This document shows, in pieces, positions 38,078 through 48,455 of a stretch of DNA of 64,000 bases. A model generated the notes under the pieces. It was not told the origin of the DNA and did not search any database. It saw only the letters and a list, made by a program, of their open reading frames with translations. This DNA comes from Sacculina carcini (Eukaryota > Arthropoda > Thecostraca > Sacculinidae): the NCBI GenBank assembly GCA_916048095.2, contig OU696577.1, positions 9,116,940-9,180,939 on the forward strand. Direction: 5' to 3'. Position 1 is the first letter of the stretch, and the number at the start of each line of letters is the position of its first letter. The translations under genes and the position numbers were made by a program.

Positions 38078-38133
38078 TCAATATACAGACACGCACAAAC
38101 ATTTCGTTTACGTTCGGTGTATTTAATATATAT

Positions 38134-38183
38134 AATAATATATTAATAATATATATATATATATATATTAATATATTAATATA
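38134..38183. repeat. AT-rich tract
   Basis: TATATAATAATATATTAAT repeats in the 3' UTR of the minus-strand gene. Confidence 0.7.
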
Positions 38184-38761
38184 TTACATCAAAGATTTCG
38201 CACATCCTGGTGTAGCGGGAACTTCCGTGCAAATCTCACGGCCGCTGCGGTCGCAATAGCATTGTTTTCCCTCGTGACAGAAAAAAAATCCCGGGTCGCA
38301 CTCTCGATCCACACACTCTCCACGGCCATCCTTCACCACACACCCGTACGTCTCCGACACTTGGTCTCCGCACTTGACGCTCGCGCACGGACTGGGGTGG
38401 GCGGGGTTTGTGCAGTAGCGACCGCTACCTAATGCCCCCGGGCAACACAACTGATCCTGATTGAAGCAGTCGTTGTCGTACGTACAGCTCTCGGTTTCTG
38501 ACACTTGCTGTGTGGACGGGCAGTCTCCGTAGCGGGGCGAAGCGCGTGCCACACAGTACGTGTGCACTTGACCATCCTGATACGTGAGCAGTATACACAC
38601 AGTTCCTTCTCGACAGTTCTTGGAGGCGCATTGGTTGTGCACGCATTGAGGCGCGGGCGGACAGAAATCTGTAGAACAATTCTTAGGCATGAACACACAC
38701 CGCTGTCCTTGCTCACACTGCTGAGAGCCGCAACTAAGCGGGTCTTGACCCTGATCATACG
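38184..38761 (-). CDS. Terminal exon of a WAP-type cysteine-rich secreted protein
   Basis: About 192 codons with over 30 Cys, ending in TGA-type stop at 38184 after CAKSLM. The acceptor on the minus strand is GTCAG (ends 38762) behind a (TG)n run; the intron is phase 1, usual for extracellular modules. In order: two modules of the C-x4-C-x2-G-x2-C type, the first with FCPPAPQC, the second with NCREGTVCILL; a WAP-like four-disulfide core (CTYDNDCFNQDQLCCPGALG, then C and NP); and a C-terminal region CDPGFFFCHEGKQCYCD. WAP proteins are often protease inhibitors or antimicrobial/matrix proteins. No signal peptide is here; it must lie in upstream exons (higher coordinates), which I did not find. 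Residues preceding 38761 in the open frame are microsatellite. Confidence 0.75.
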
Positions 38762-38793
38762 CTGACACACACACACACACACACACACACAGG
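38762..38793. repeat. (CA)n, (TG)n on the coding strand, at the 3' splice site
   Basis: Fourteen CA units directly before the acceptor of the minus-strand exon. Confidence 0.9.
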
Positions 38794-39139
38794 CATGTTA
38801 TAGTTACTAGAGGACTTTTCTGCTTTTTTCTGTTTTCTTTTTATTATTATTATTATTAATTACAGGCAAATCCAGTAGTATGGGAAGAGTGCAAGCACTA
38901 TTACCACCCTAAGGTGGCCCCATGTACCGGAAGCGCCCAAAAGATTCAGAGAAAGAGAGTTTGAAGAGAAAAAAGTCTAGAAAGAGAGTTGGAAAGAAAA
39001 TAATAAATAAATAATAAACCATCATCCGATAACAATCCATAATGTCACTCCGCCCACGTTCCTCAATAAATAATAACAATCAACAATAAATATGTGATTC
39101 AGTAAATAACAGCCATCAATAAATATGAATAAATAACAA
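38794..39139. other. No gene seen
   Basis: ATT trinucleotide run at 38841-38858, then moderately complex sequence and AT-rich sequence with AATAAATAA words. Possibly a decayed retroelement end. Confidence 0.4.
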
Positions 39140-39455
39140 TCAAGAACAATAAATATGATTAAATAAGAAACATCCAACAATAAATATAATTATGATTCAA
39201 TAAGTAACAACACAAATAAATATGATTCAATAAACAACAACACCAATAAATATGATTCAATAAACAACAACAACAAAAAATATGATTAAATAAACAGCAA
39301 CAACAATAAATTTGATTCAATAAACAACAACAATAAATATTATTCAATAAGCAGCAACAACAATAAATATGATTCAATAAACAACAACAACAATAAATAT
39401 GATTCAATAAACAGCAACAACAATAAATATGATTCAATAAACAACAACAGCCATG
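39140..39455 (+). repeat. Minisatellite of AATAAATATGATTCAATAA / CAACAACAA units
   Basis: About ten imperfect units of 27-33 bp. The open frame on the minus strand across it (repeated LLNHIYCCC) is an artefact of the repeat. Confidence 0.9.
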
Positions 39456-39529
39456 TTTCAATTTTCCATGTTTTACTGCCATGTTTCAATTTTGCGTTGT
39501 GTCCGTATGTGTGTGCATGAGTATATTTG

Positions 39530-39805
39530 TATGTGTGTATGTTCTAATATGTACAAATAAACGTCAATGAATGACTGTAATAGGGAATAAAGTAAGTTCA
39601 TAACTGTCTAAAAATTAACCTCTTATAATATTACATGCTTACATTCACCTAATCGGAGAATGTCATTATTTTCAATCAATCCTGCCTATATTCAGCTGTT
39701 AGTTATTTGATATTAATACAGCAAATGTGAAATTGTATATTTAGAAATTTGACTCAGATATAATAAAGATAATTCAACGTTTTGAGCAGTTCGTATGTCA
39801 CCCGG
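39530..39805 (+). mobile_element. LINE tail fragment followed by second MITE copy
   Basis: 39551-39568 (TACAAATAAACGTCAATG) resembles the inverted LINE tail at 45395-45430. 39570-39805 matches the MITE interior at 2868-3110, with the terminal inverted repeats lost. Confidence 0.65.
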
Positions 39806-39981
39806 GGCGGACCACGTGTGTAGTGATATTGCGAGCATTAGTCATAGATAAATAATGTGTCGCTAGATGTCGCAGCCAGTGTAGAACGGACGATCCCACA
39901 TAACACATGATCCAAGGGGTGGCCCTGCCTTTGGCAGCGAGAGAATATTGAGCAGTGTGCGTTGGGCAGTGTTTGAGTCGT
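39806..39981. other. Unique sequence, hAT target
   Basis: No coding signal. It continues beyond the transposon at 42432. Confidence 0.5.
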
Positions 39982-40083
39982 GTTCCCACTATGGCTGGGC
40001 AGGAACCGGTTCCGGAACCGGTTCTGACGATCCTGATACGTGGATATTGGAACCGGGTCCGAGACTCGGAGCCGGTTCTGGAA

Positions 40084-40160
40084 CCGGGTCCACACGGTTC
40101 CGATTATCGGACCCGGGTCCACACGGTTCCGATTATCGGACCCGGGTCCACACGGATCCG
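40084..40160 (+). repeat. Three 29-bp tandem units inside the hAT element
   Basis: Units start at 40084, 40113 and 40142; the last is partial. GGTTCC-rich, echoed at the right end near 42350-42390, suggestive of subterminal binding sites. Confidence 0.85.
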
Positions 40161-40879
40161 AATACATATTATGTATTACACCTATTTTATTGAATATATC
40201 ATTAATATATTATTTTTTGGCGTATGATTACCCAAATTTTATTTAATAATCGCATTTTCAGCTAATTTGAGCAAAAAAGCATCGCATGAATGTTGATACA
40301 ACAGTTTCTAAATCTGCGTGAAAACGGCATCCTTTTCCATGGTGACTTCAATTACGATTAAACAATCAAACATAATATAAAAAAAAAACAATAATTTAAA
40401 ATCCAGGCAGCCAATTAAACGCTACACGATCGCAATTTTACGGCAAAATGGATGTTTCAACTTGACTTCAGGGCAAGGTTTTCTCATTGAATCCAATAAA
40501 GTATATATTTTCGGCATCAGCATGAAATCTACCGCAACTTGGTACTAGTTATACTTTTGAAAAAGTAAAGAATCCACCCATTCTTAGCATACATGACCAA
40601 AGCTGTGATCACGGTACACCGATCACATTTGATGTGTCGCCCACAAAGAATGTGAAAACGCATACAGGTGTGAACCAGGCGAGAAAGATGCCTCCTAAGT
40701 TTGTTTGTATCGAACGAAATGTACGTGAAAATCCTGGATGGAAGTCAGATTGTGTGGACATTGATGAATCTTGCCATATTTGTGCGCAAAGCGTGTTTTC
40801 ACTCAGAGTCTGTTATGACTGAAATCAACAGGCTGACATGGTTGTACGCGGCTAAGGACAAATAATTTGTCAGTTACGA

Positions 40880-41815
40880 GGTGTGATCAGAATGTAATGA
40901 CAGTATGACTCGTAGCTGAGAGATTATGAGCGCTAGGTGGGAGGGGTGCGCGGGGCAGCAAGTACTGCCTGTTGCGACATGTTTGAACCTGTAGCCGTTT
41001 GCCTGGGTCGCACTTCCTTGTTGCGCTGTGCGATTACGTCAATATTACATTCCGAAGCAACAACTGCCCGAGGATCCAACAGTCATTCTTCGGCTCATAT
41101 CCTTGGAGCTTGACGTCAGTTATGGGAGTGCAAATGACATCATGCATAAGCACTTAGGGCTGAGGAAGGAGTGTGCCCGACGATTACCTCATTTGCTAAC
41201 GGAAGAGCAGAAATGCGAACGGATACTGATTTGTCGTCATTGGCTGTTTGAGTTCGAGCCAAATGGTCCAAAACGGTTCTCAGATGTAGCTACTGGCGAC
41301 GAATGTTGGATTTGTTTCTTCACCAACAGATACAAGCAATCTAACATGATGTGGTTAAGTAATGAAGAGCCTCGACCTCAGATTCTGAAGGAAGGATTTC
41401 GCAGCAGAAAGCGCCTTTTCACCATCTTCCTCAATTATCAGGGGCCAATGTGTGTGGATGTAATGCCTCAACAATCTACTATCACACCCAGTACTACATT
41501 GACCAAATATTTCCTCAAGTCCTGGAACATCAGGCCAAGTCTGCACCAAGCCGCCGCCGATCGCGTCTTTTGCTGCACCACGACAATGCTGCACCCCACA
41601 AAGCTCGCCTCACTCAGCAGTTCCTGGATGAGCAGGGGATCACGCTTCTCCCCTTCCACCCTACTCACCTGACCTTGCTCCCTGTGATTTTTGGTTATTT
41701 GCCAAGATCAGGGGTGTGATCGCAGGGAAGCTGTTTCACCGCATTCAAAACCTGGCAAGAGTAGTCAATACTGGCCCAGACTGCCAATTTCAAACCCGAA
41801 TCGTGTAAAGCAAAT
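40880..41815 (+). mobile_element. Mariner-like element nested in the hAT transposon
   Basis: Begins near CGAGGTGTGATCAGAATGTAATGAC, a mariner-type 5' end, and carries a decayed mariner transposase. I did not find the matching 3' inverted repeat, so the right boundary is approximate. Confidence 0.6.
41028..41720 (+). pseudogene. Mariner transposase, frameshifted
   Basis: First frame (41028 to about 41500): HLLTEEQKCERI, then the first catalytic Asp region ATGDECWICFF, and RSRKRLFTIFLNYQGP with the typical VDVMPQ. From about 41480 the homology moves to another frame: LLHHDNAAPHKA (second catalytic Asp) and the segment encoding PPYSPDLAPCDFWLF (third Asp) after yet another shift near 41660. This is the DD34D pattern of mariners. 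At least two frameshifts, so inactive. It sits inside a hAT element and is therefore younger than it. Confidence 0.8.
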
Positions 41816-42431
41816 ACACACCAGTCATTCCAGCTAAATCACACAAAGATTGATATACGCACAATGTGCGCATTAGGGTGGGTCGATTTTAAGCTTTTTT
41901 GAATTTTACAAATGTCAAGGTGGAGATAGGTGCAGTTTTTCTTTTAATTTTATTTAGCACATGAATATTCAGCATAGCGTTTTTTCGCCAGAATTGCATG
42001 TTCGTATATGTTGAGATGATAATGCTAGATGATAAATATACAGATGATAATGTCTTGTATATGTCCTCATTGGATATTAAAGCAGTTTCCCTAATGGCAG
42101 GGCCGTTGTAAGGAGTTATATGCTTCACTCACCCAAAAACCAATGTGAGGAGCCCCACAAAAATGAAATTGATTAAATGTTGATCTTACAATGCAATTTT
42201 GAATATATAAAGACATTTGATAACATTTTCCTAGCCACACGTTAATCTATGCCAGCTCTATTTTGTGTCTTCTTCCCTTGGGTGCCTTCTAAACATTGAG
42301 GGATCTCGACCCATGCACACAGAAATTATCACTTTTTTCCAAGCGGAACCGGTTCCAACGGTTCCATTGACCTACGGATCCGGAACCGTGAGTATAAATT
42401 TGTACGATTCCTGCCCAGCCATAGTTCCCAC

Positions 42432-43310
42432 TCCAATCGTAGTGACATATATGTGTTTCACTGTGTACAATTTGTGTTCATTGGATTTGTGTAATCTTTG
42501 GCGTGTTGTAAACTTGAGTGGTGTTTAATAAATCGTCCAACCAAACAACCTGTAAATATGCTAACCAATAGAAATGTCTAAATGTGAATATTTTCATTTT
42601 AATTTGGACAAAATATCCCTCGATCCGCCTCATATATGAACCTCCCGTCGTGCGGAATAATTCAGAACACAAACACGTAACAAACAATGAAATTCTAGCA
42701 AGTAAACCCGCCCGTCGTGCGGAACAATTCATACTATAAAATTTGTATTCAATTCATAAGATAAATGGAATATCAATTCAAAAAGAAAAGAGTAAACCCA
42801 TAAAAAGTATAAATTTCTATATTTTTATATTTATTTTGACAAAATATTTTGCTGAAACCGTCTCATATTTAAACCTGCCCGTCGTGCTGAATAATTCAGA
42901 ACTCAGACACGAAACAATGAAAAATGGCCAAACTTTTTCATCATAATGTTTCCAAAGTATATTTATAACTTAACATCACCATCTAGCATTGAAACCCGCC
43001 CGTTGTGCCTAACAAATATTATATAAGTAAAATAAATATTGAATTCATAAAAGAAAACAAATACAAATTTAAATATAAAAAAGTAAACCCATAACAACAA
43101 CTAACCAATAGAAAAGTCTAAATATGAATTGTTATATTTTAGATTTTTAGCTAGATTTTGTCCTGAACGCTAGCGCCCTAGCGAATACGTCAGGCGCTTT
43201 GCACATAAACTCTGATGTTGATTTCGCAGCAGCGAGAAATCATAGGCGGATGAAGTATATATTTATATTGGGGCTAAATATATCAGTGTCAGTATCAGTA
43301 TTTAAGTGAT
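42432..43310 (+). repeat. GC-core repeats and a block shared with 57.8-58.1 kb
   Basis: Cores at 42640 (B), 42707 (A), 42877 (B) and 42995 (A, as CCCGCCCGTTGTGCC). 42540-43020 recurs inverted at 54977-55440. 42970-43290 recurs directly at 57820-58120, including CTGAACGCTAGCGCYCTAGCG. Confidence 0.75.
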
Positions 43311-43430
43311 ATAGGATATATCACTTAAAGTGTACACGGGGCCCGTGTTTTTGGGTCACCCTGTATAAGATGAAAAAAGCTCCAGTTTTAGGTACAAAAT
43401 TTGCTAGGGGTTACGATTTAGGTTTTAAAC
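43311..43430. repeat. End segment of an IS630/mariner-type element
   Basis: TATCACTTAAAGTGTACAC ... TTTTTGGGTCACCCTGTATA matches 56857-56910 and continues to match to about 56965. GGGTCACCCTGTA is a common terminal sequence of IS630-Tc1-mariner elements. TTAAGTGATAT just upstream pairs with ATATCACTTAA as a hairpin. Confidence 0.55.
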
Positions 43431-43570
43431 AATAAAAACACGAATTTTAGATAAGAACAATATTTTAGGTGAAATCAATATTTTTATGTGATAACATATT
43501 TTTCCGACCTCTAATGATATGATATCATAGCTGAGTACCGTCAAGTCTGGTCGAGCGACACCTCTCTCAC

Positions 43571-43677
43571 CTGTAATATACCAGATCCCCGTTCCAGCCA
43601 CGATGAACATGGCCACACAGGCCGCGATTATCTGACGAGTCAAATCAAATTCATCGGTAAATATGTCATTGACGTCA
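43571..43677 (-). CDS. Possible orphan exon with one transmembrane helix
   Basis: On the minus strand: acceptor CCAG (ends 43678), 107 bp, donor CAG|GTGAGAG (intron starts 43570). The phase is 2 in, 1 out. The encoded peptide is an acidic stretch (DVNDIFTDEFDLTRQ) followed by a hydrophobic helix IIAACVAMFIVAGTGIWYI. GC content and codon usage exceed the surroundings. No family recognised, and no partner exon found nearby. The acceptor lacks a good pyrimidine tract, so it may be a chance open frame. Confidence 0.4.
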
Positions 43678-44518
43678 CTGGTTTGGCGTGCGAAAAATAG
43701 CTGTTTTTTAATGAACAATGTACATTACTTTTGTATTTATTACAGGGCAATTCTTTTCAGATAGACTCTGCTTTGAAGGATTTTACACAGAGAACCCGGA
43801 CAGACCCGAAGAGAGGACATGTCCGGTGAAAAGAGGATGCATGATGACTGTAATCAAATTGCAAGACATCACCTGAATGCATGCATTGAAACAGATAATC
43901 TTAGAGACCAACTCGTGTGCACGTTATGTCAGCCTATCATCTTGGCCTATCAAAAGCGGCTATGTGTACAAATACTCTCGGCGGTTTCCGACAATCCATC
44001 TCCTCTCGCATAGAAATGAACGTAGATTAGACTGCCTATAGTAAGAGCCGATTAGTCTAGTGAAGTCTAGTAATGTTCTGCTAACGTTGTTCTATTGTGC
44101 ATACACATATTCAAGGATGAGCGCACTCACAATAAATCAATACAATAATGTAGCAATGTCGATTGAGCAATGTATAAACGAATTATTTGCGATTTGAAGT
44201 TATTCTACAGCGGTGGTTCAGTTTACCTGTGGTGAATTCCTGTGTGCTTTTGTAAATTAAAATTAGTTTATTTTTGTTTCTAATGACCTCTTGACATTTA
44301 CTTTGATGTAACAACTTGATTTATTGAATTTATCAGCTCTGTTGTGTGGAAAATGAAGAGATGGCTCATTAAGAAATGGGGAATCAATGAGAAAAAGGTT
44401 GAAAACCACTGGTCTTCAGAGATCTGATAATGAACATCACATATTGCACGCTCAGTTGTGCATTACTTGCAAGCAGCAAGCTCACTTTGAAGAAAGTTCG
44501 AGAAAATTATTGACCAAT
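43678..44518. other. No gene recognised
   Basis: Unique AT-rich sequence, with a possible small hAT-like MITE between CAGCGGTGGTTCA (44208) and AACCACTG (44411) lacking a TSD. Confidence 0.4.
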
Positions 44519-44813
44519 CTGATTGATATATGCTGATAAGCTGATTGATATATGCCGATAAGCTGATTGATATATGCTGATAAGCTGATTGATATATGCT
44601 GATAAGCTGATTGATATATGCTGATAAGCTGATTGATATATGCCGATAAGCTGATTGATATATGCTGATAAGCTGATTGATATATGCTGATAAGCTGATT
44701 GATATATGCTGATAAGCTGATTGATATATGCTGATAAGCTGATTGATATATGCTGATAAGCTGATTGATATATGCTGATAAGCTGATTGATATATGCTGA
44801 TAATCTGATTGAT
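44519..44813 (+). repeat. 22-bp minisatellite, about 13 units
   Basis: Unit contains ATTGATATATGCTGATAAGC; two units have GCCG instead of GCTG. The long minus-strand open frame over it is the repeat translated. Confidence 0.95.
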
Positions 44814-45394
44814 AGTGACTTTTACTTGTCTTGTGTGGTTCTCACCCCAATTATAGCACAACAGCTCATCGTGCAGACGTTTCTTAGCAGCACGACGTTT
44901 ACAAGCAGACGCAGACGAGAAATGCTAGCAACAACGGCGCAATAGCAGTTGGGTGCATGATCAACACACCCTGTTGTTGCATGCATTGGAATACCAACCA
45001 AGACCATGTCGTGCAATAATCCTGCATTGTGCAGTGTGGGCATTGGACGATGCATCGCACATCACGCTTGAATTTTCACGCTCTAGCGCACCATCGACCG
45101 CCATAGAAAGCAATGTTGAGAAATGACTTTCAGGCAAATGGCGGTTCACCTAAAAACAGCGCACAACTACGGCACAAAATAACCAATTCAATGACACAAC
45201 ACCATGGAGCTTCATTCCAATGTTGTGCAGGCAGTTTTTCAAACAACAAAAGAATGTTACTTGAACATCACAATTTTTTTCTCAAATACAACAAAGCATG
45301 ATTATCATCATGCCTTTTTTGTCACCAATATATAATTAGCAAAATCGTTGTGACAGGGACCCACATAAGCACGAGCTATTTGCATATGGGCCCT
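44814..45394. other. No gene recognised
   Basis: Unique sequence without splice-framed exons or repeats that I could see. Confidence 0.4.
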
Positions 45395-45560
45395 TTACAT
45401 TCATTCATTCATTGACATTTATTTGTATTGCGCACATTAGAACACACGCGCGAAAAGACAAATCTTGGAGCAAAACATAAAAACAAATAGATAAAACCCG
45501 GTGCTTAGGGAAACAAACATGCGGACAACACACACGTACACACATACACACATACTAATG
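45395..45560 (-). mobile_element. LINE 3' end fragment, inverted
   Basis: Reverse complement reads GCGCAATACAAATAAATGTC followed by AATG repeats, an L2/CR1-type tail. The adjacent TTAGGGAAACAAACATGCGG also occurs at 59145-59170. Confidence 0.6.
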
Positions 45561-45645
45561 CACACACATACAACAAAATATTATAACATGGCAGTAAAAA
45601 TAAAATAGAAAAGGCAGGTATAGTATGTTTGAAATCATGATATAT

Positions 45646-47125
45646 TGTTGGTAGCCATGGCTGCGCCAAAAACTGACAACAACGCGCGTTCGTCAGCGAT
45701 AATAGAGTCCCAGCAAACTGCCTCAGAATTCGCGTAGTCTTTATAAAGACTGGTGCGTGCGAGAATTGCCAATACAATTTGCCTCTGAAAAGGCAACGGT
45801 GCGTGGAATTCGCTTTACAGTCCGTCCTTAAAAGGACGCTTAATTATGTCGTGCAAAACGATGCCAATAGTTTTATCGGTCGCTATATTCGCACGGACAC
45901 GCAACACAGTAAGCACTAGCACAGTAATGACGAGGCAGAACAATCGAGTCGAGCGAACACAAGTCACAAATCAGGCGAGCGAAAACAAGTCGGAAATCGA
46001 GGGGCGATGGGCGATGCACGGTGCCCAACAGCGCAATGCGCGTGCTAAAGTGTGTTTTGGATTTATGTGAGTATCGGACAATAAGCGCGCTCACCGGAAG
46101 TTGTCCGATACTGGCATAAATCCGCGCTGAGTGGGTCTACTTGAGCGTTGCGCAAAATGTGCTTTTGTCGAGAACATGCAGCACTAGACAACGCTCATAT
46201 ACACATAATGTGCGACAGCGACCATATTCAATTACAATGAAAACACACACTATACAATACGACCAATGCAGCACACACACATGCAATCTAATACGACGAT
46301 ACACGACACATATCACATGTGTCAATCACACGATTTAACACGCGAAGCAATATGACTAATATTTAAGTCACATTATGATTAAATGATAAACAATCGACAC
46401 AATCAAGTTCACAATAATATAATAGCAAAAAGGTGTGATATGGCGCCTACAATATCATGTAAAAATCATGATATATCATGTACCAGGTATCATTATATAT
46501 CATGTACCAGGCATCATTATATATCATGTATCAGGTATCATGATATATCATGTATCAGGTATCATGATATATCATGTATCAGGTATCATGATATATCATG
46601 TATCAGGTATCATGATATATCATGTACCAGGCATCATTATATATCATGTATCAGGTATCATGATATATCATGTATCAGGTATCATGATATATCATGTATC
46701 AGGTATCATGATATATCATGTATCAGGTATCATGATATATCATGTACCAGGTATCATTATATATCATGTATCAGGTATCATGATATATCATGTATCAGGT
46801 ATCATGATATATCATGTATCGGGTATCATGATATGGTATTATATCAGGTATATAATAACTGATATTCAAATATCAGGTATAAGGTATATCATGTATCAGG
46901 TATCAAATATAAATATGAAGAAAGAAAGTGACAAAGACAGACAACAAATGAAATATCAAACAGGTGTCAAAATATCAACTGTCAAATGTCAACAGAGAAA
47001 TGGATGCGCGGTGTTGCAAAGCTTTCTCAAGCAGTTCTGTTGTTTATTGGTGCGTTTTCTGTTAACGTTTTTGTATTTCTGAATATTATTCCTCTCGTCA
47101 CATTTGAAAGTGTTTTTGGCTAATA
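45646..47125 (+). mobile_element. Unclassified repeat element, copy A
   Basis: From TTGTTGGTAGCCATGGCT to about GTGTTTTTGGCT it matches 53270-54497, with an extra segment near 45660-45770 in this copy. Includes CAGTCCGTCCTTAAAAGGAC, a short hairpin, and a palindromic minisatellite. A 74-codon frame (45846-46070) is conserved in both copies but shows no domain. The superfamily is unknown. Confidence 0.65.
46466..46850 (+). repeat. 24-bp palindromic minisatellite (copy A)
   Basis: About 16 units, each containing the perfect palindrome CATGATATATCATG or a variant with CATTATATATCATG, followed by TATCAGGT or TACCAGGT. Copy B has fewer units (53985-54215). Confidence 0.95.
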
Positions 47126-47225
47126 TGGAGTTAAATGTTTATGTCATGTAAATATGGAGTTAAACGTTTATATTTGTTGCGTGTTGTATAAATATGTTGT
47201 ATGTGTATAATTGTGTGTGTATAAA

Positions 47226-47668
47226 TGTGGTGTATAATTGCGTTGGAAATATGTATCTAGTGGGCTTTGGATGTGTGTGCGCGTATCTGTATGGGTGTGT
47301 GATCGCGATTGCTTGTGAGTGTACACATGCTGGCATGGTCTGTAGTGGAATCAGAAGGTGTGTGTGTGTGTGTGTGTTTGTGTGCGCGGTTACGATTGTT
47401 TGTGAGTGTACGTGTGTTGACATGGTGTGGAGTGGGAACAGGAGGTATGTGGCGAACGGCGAGGGGGGTTGGTGTTAAGCGTTTGTGGAAGGAGGGTGTG
47501 TGACTGCTTGGTGAATAAGAGTGTGGTTTTGGTTGTTGGGTTTTTGTGTCTGTTGGTTGGTTCTGTGATTTGCTGCTAGCACATGCATCTAATCATCATC
47601 ATCATCATCATCTGACTCGTGCAATATATATGTGAAAGTTTTTTTTTCCCGGCATTTATTCGATTACA
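47226..47668 (+). repeat. 5' LTR (443 bp)
   Basis: Starts TGTGGTGTATAATTGCG, ends CGGCATTTATTCGATTACA. Contains a short TG run and an ATC trinucleotide run. Open frames inside it are not genes. Confidence 0.9.
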
Positions 47669-47684
47669 AGCTATTTCGGCTAAT

Positions 47685-48455
47685 ATGGCGAGTGTTAAGC
47701 TCACCGATGTTCTACGTCCGTTTGATGGATCGCCCAGCGTTACAGAGTGGATAGATAAGTTTGAATTGCTGGTGCAACTGAAGGAGATGAAGGATGAGGA
47801 AACGATACTGCCAATGTTTCTTGAAGGCAGTGCACTCGCTCTCTATACAGAGCTGAGTGCAGAACAGAAGAAAGATGTGGCAGTCATCAAGAAGGCCCTT
47901 CAGAGTGCGTTTTCTCTCAACCCCTTCAGTGCGTATGAACAGTTTGTGAGACGCATATGGCGTGACGAGCCAGTTGATGTTTACATGACCGATCTGCGGA
48001 GACTGTCAAGGCAGGCAGGAATTACGTCTGATTCTGTGCTGCTGAGGGCTTTTGTTGTTGGCTTGCCATCAGTTGTCTCAAGAGAGCTGAGGGCAATGGC
48101 AAACATTGAAGCGACGTCCTTGTCAGCTGTGGTGGACCGCGCCAGAGCATTGATGTCTGAGCTCGTGGAGCGGCCTGAACCTGTGTTGTCTATGACACAT
48201 GAAACGACATCAAATATTGGTCGGCGTGGGGATAAAAATGCGACCAAGAGGACACCTGAGGACAGCCGCGGTCAGATTCGGCAGTGCTATCGACGCGGTG
48301 GCCCCCACTTGATGCGTCAGTGTACGAATAATAATTCGAAGCATGTAATTTGCTGGATTTGTGGGAAACCGGGCCATATCTCGAGATCATGTTTTAGCAG
48401 GTCGGGAAACTTCATGGGAGAAACTTGTGCGCCGGAAGTTTCTCACACCCAGTAG
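47685..48455 (+). CDS. Retrotransposon gag
   Basis: 256 residues from ATG 47685, only 16 bp after the LTR. The N-terminal two-thirds is a Ty3-type capsid region (FDGSPSVTEWIDKFELLVQL, FLEGSALALYTEL). The C terminus carries a zinc knuckle CWICGKPGHISRSC preceded by a degenerate one (CYRRGGPHLMRQC). The last 20 codons overlap pol. The frame open upstream into the LTR has no ATG that makes sense. Confidence 0.85.
   Translation: MASVKLTDVLRPFDGSPSVTEWIDKFELLVQLKEMKDEETILPMFLEGSALALYTELSAEQKKDVAVIKKALQSAFSLNPFSAYEQFVRRIWRDEPVDVYMTDLRRLSRQAGITSDSVLLRAFVVGLPSVVSRELRAMANIEATSLSAVVDRARALMSELVERPEPVLSMTHETTSNIGRRGDKNATKRTPEDSRGQIRQCYRRGGPHLMRQCTNNNSKHVICWICGKPGHISRSCFSRSGNFMGETCAPEVSHTQ

Larger units (their letters stand above)
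39990..42423. mobile_element. hAT-type transposon, 2434 bp, with 8-bp TSD
   Basis: Inverted ends TATGGCTGGGCAGGAACC (39990) and its inverse GCCCAGCCATA (to 42423), flanked by identical GTTCCCAC (39982-39989 and 42424-42431). Near the left end GGTTCC/GGAACC words and three 29-bp direct repeats (from 40084, 40113, 40142; unit contains CCACACGGTTCCGATTATCG). No hAT transposase; the interior holds a mariner pseudogene and other nested debris. Confidence 0.85.

Noticed and set aside
39159..39482. 107-codon Cys/Leu-rich frame
   Set aside because: Minisatellite with unit length near a multiple of three; no start or domain.
40634..40822. 62-codon frame inside the hAT element
   Set aside because: Some coding look (KMPPKFVCIERNVRENPGWK), but no recognisable transposase motif and no continuation.
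44208..44411. Possible hAT-like MITE (CAGCGGTGGTTCA to AACCACTG)
   Set aside because: The ends pair only partly and the flanks give no 8-bp duplication.
44463..44861. 132-codon minus-strand frame
   Set aside because: It is the 22-bp minisatellite translated; unit length and phase explain the peptide repeat.
46466..46850. Superficial resemblance to a CRISPR array
   Set aside because: Repeats are contiguous without unique spacers, and the genome is eukaryotic.
46383..47082. 159- and 215-codon frames of Ile/Tyr/His-rich repeats
   Set aside because: 24-bp units keep all frames open; the shorter copy B shows the same with different length.
47160..47478. Open frames in the LTR
   Set aside because: Identical in both LTRs, no domain, lies in regulatory sequence.
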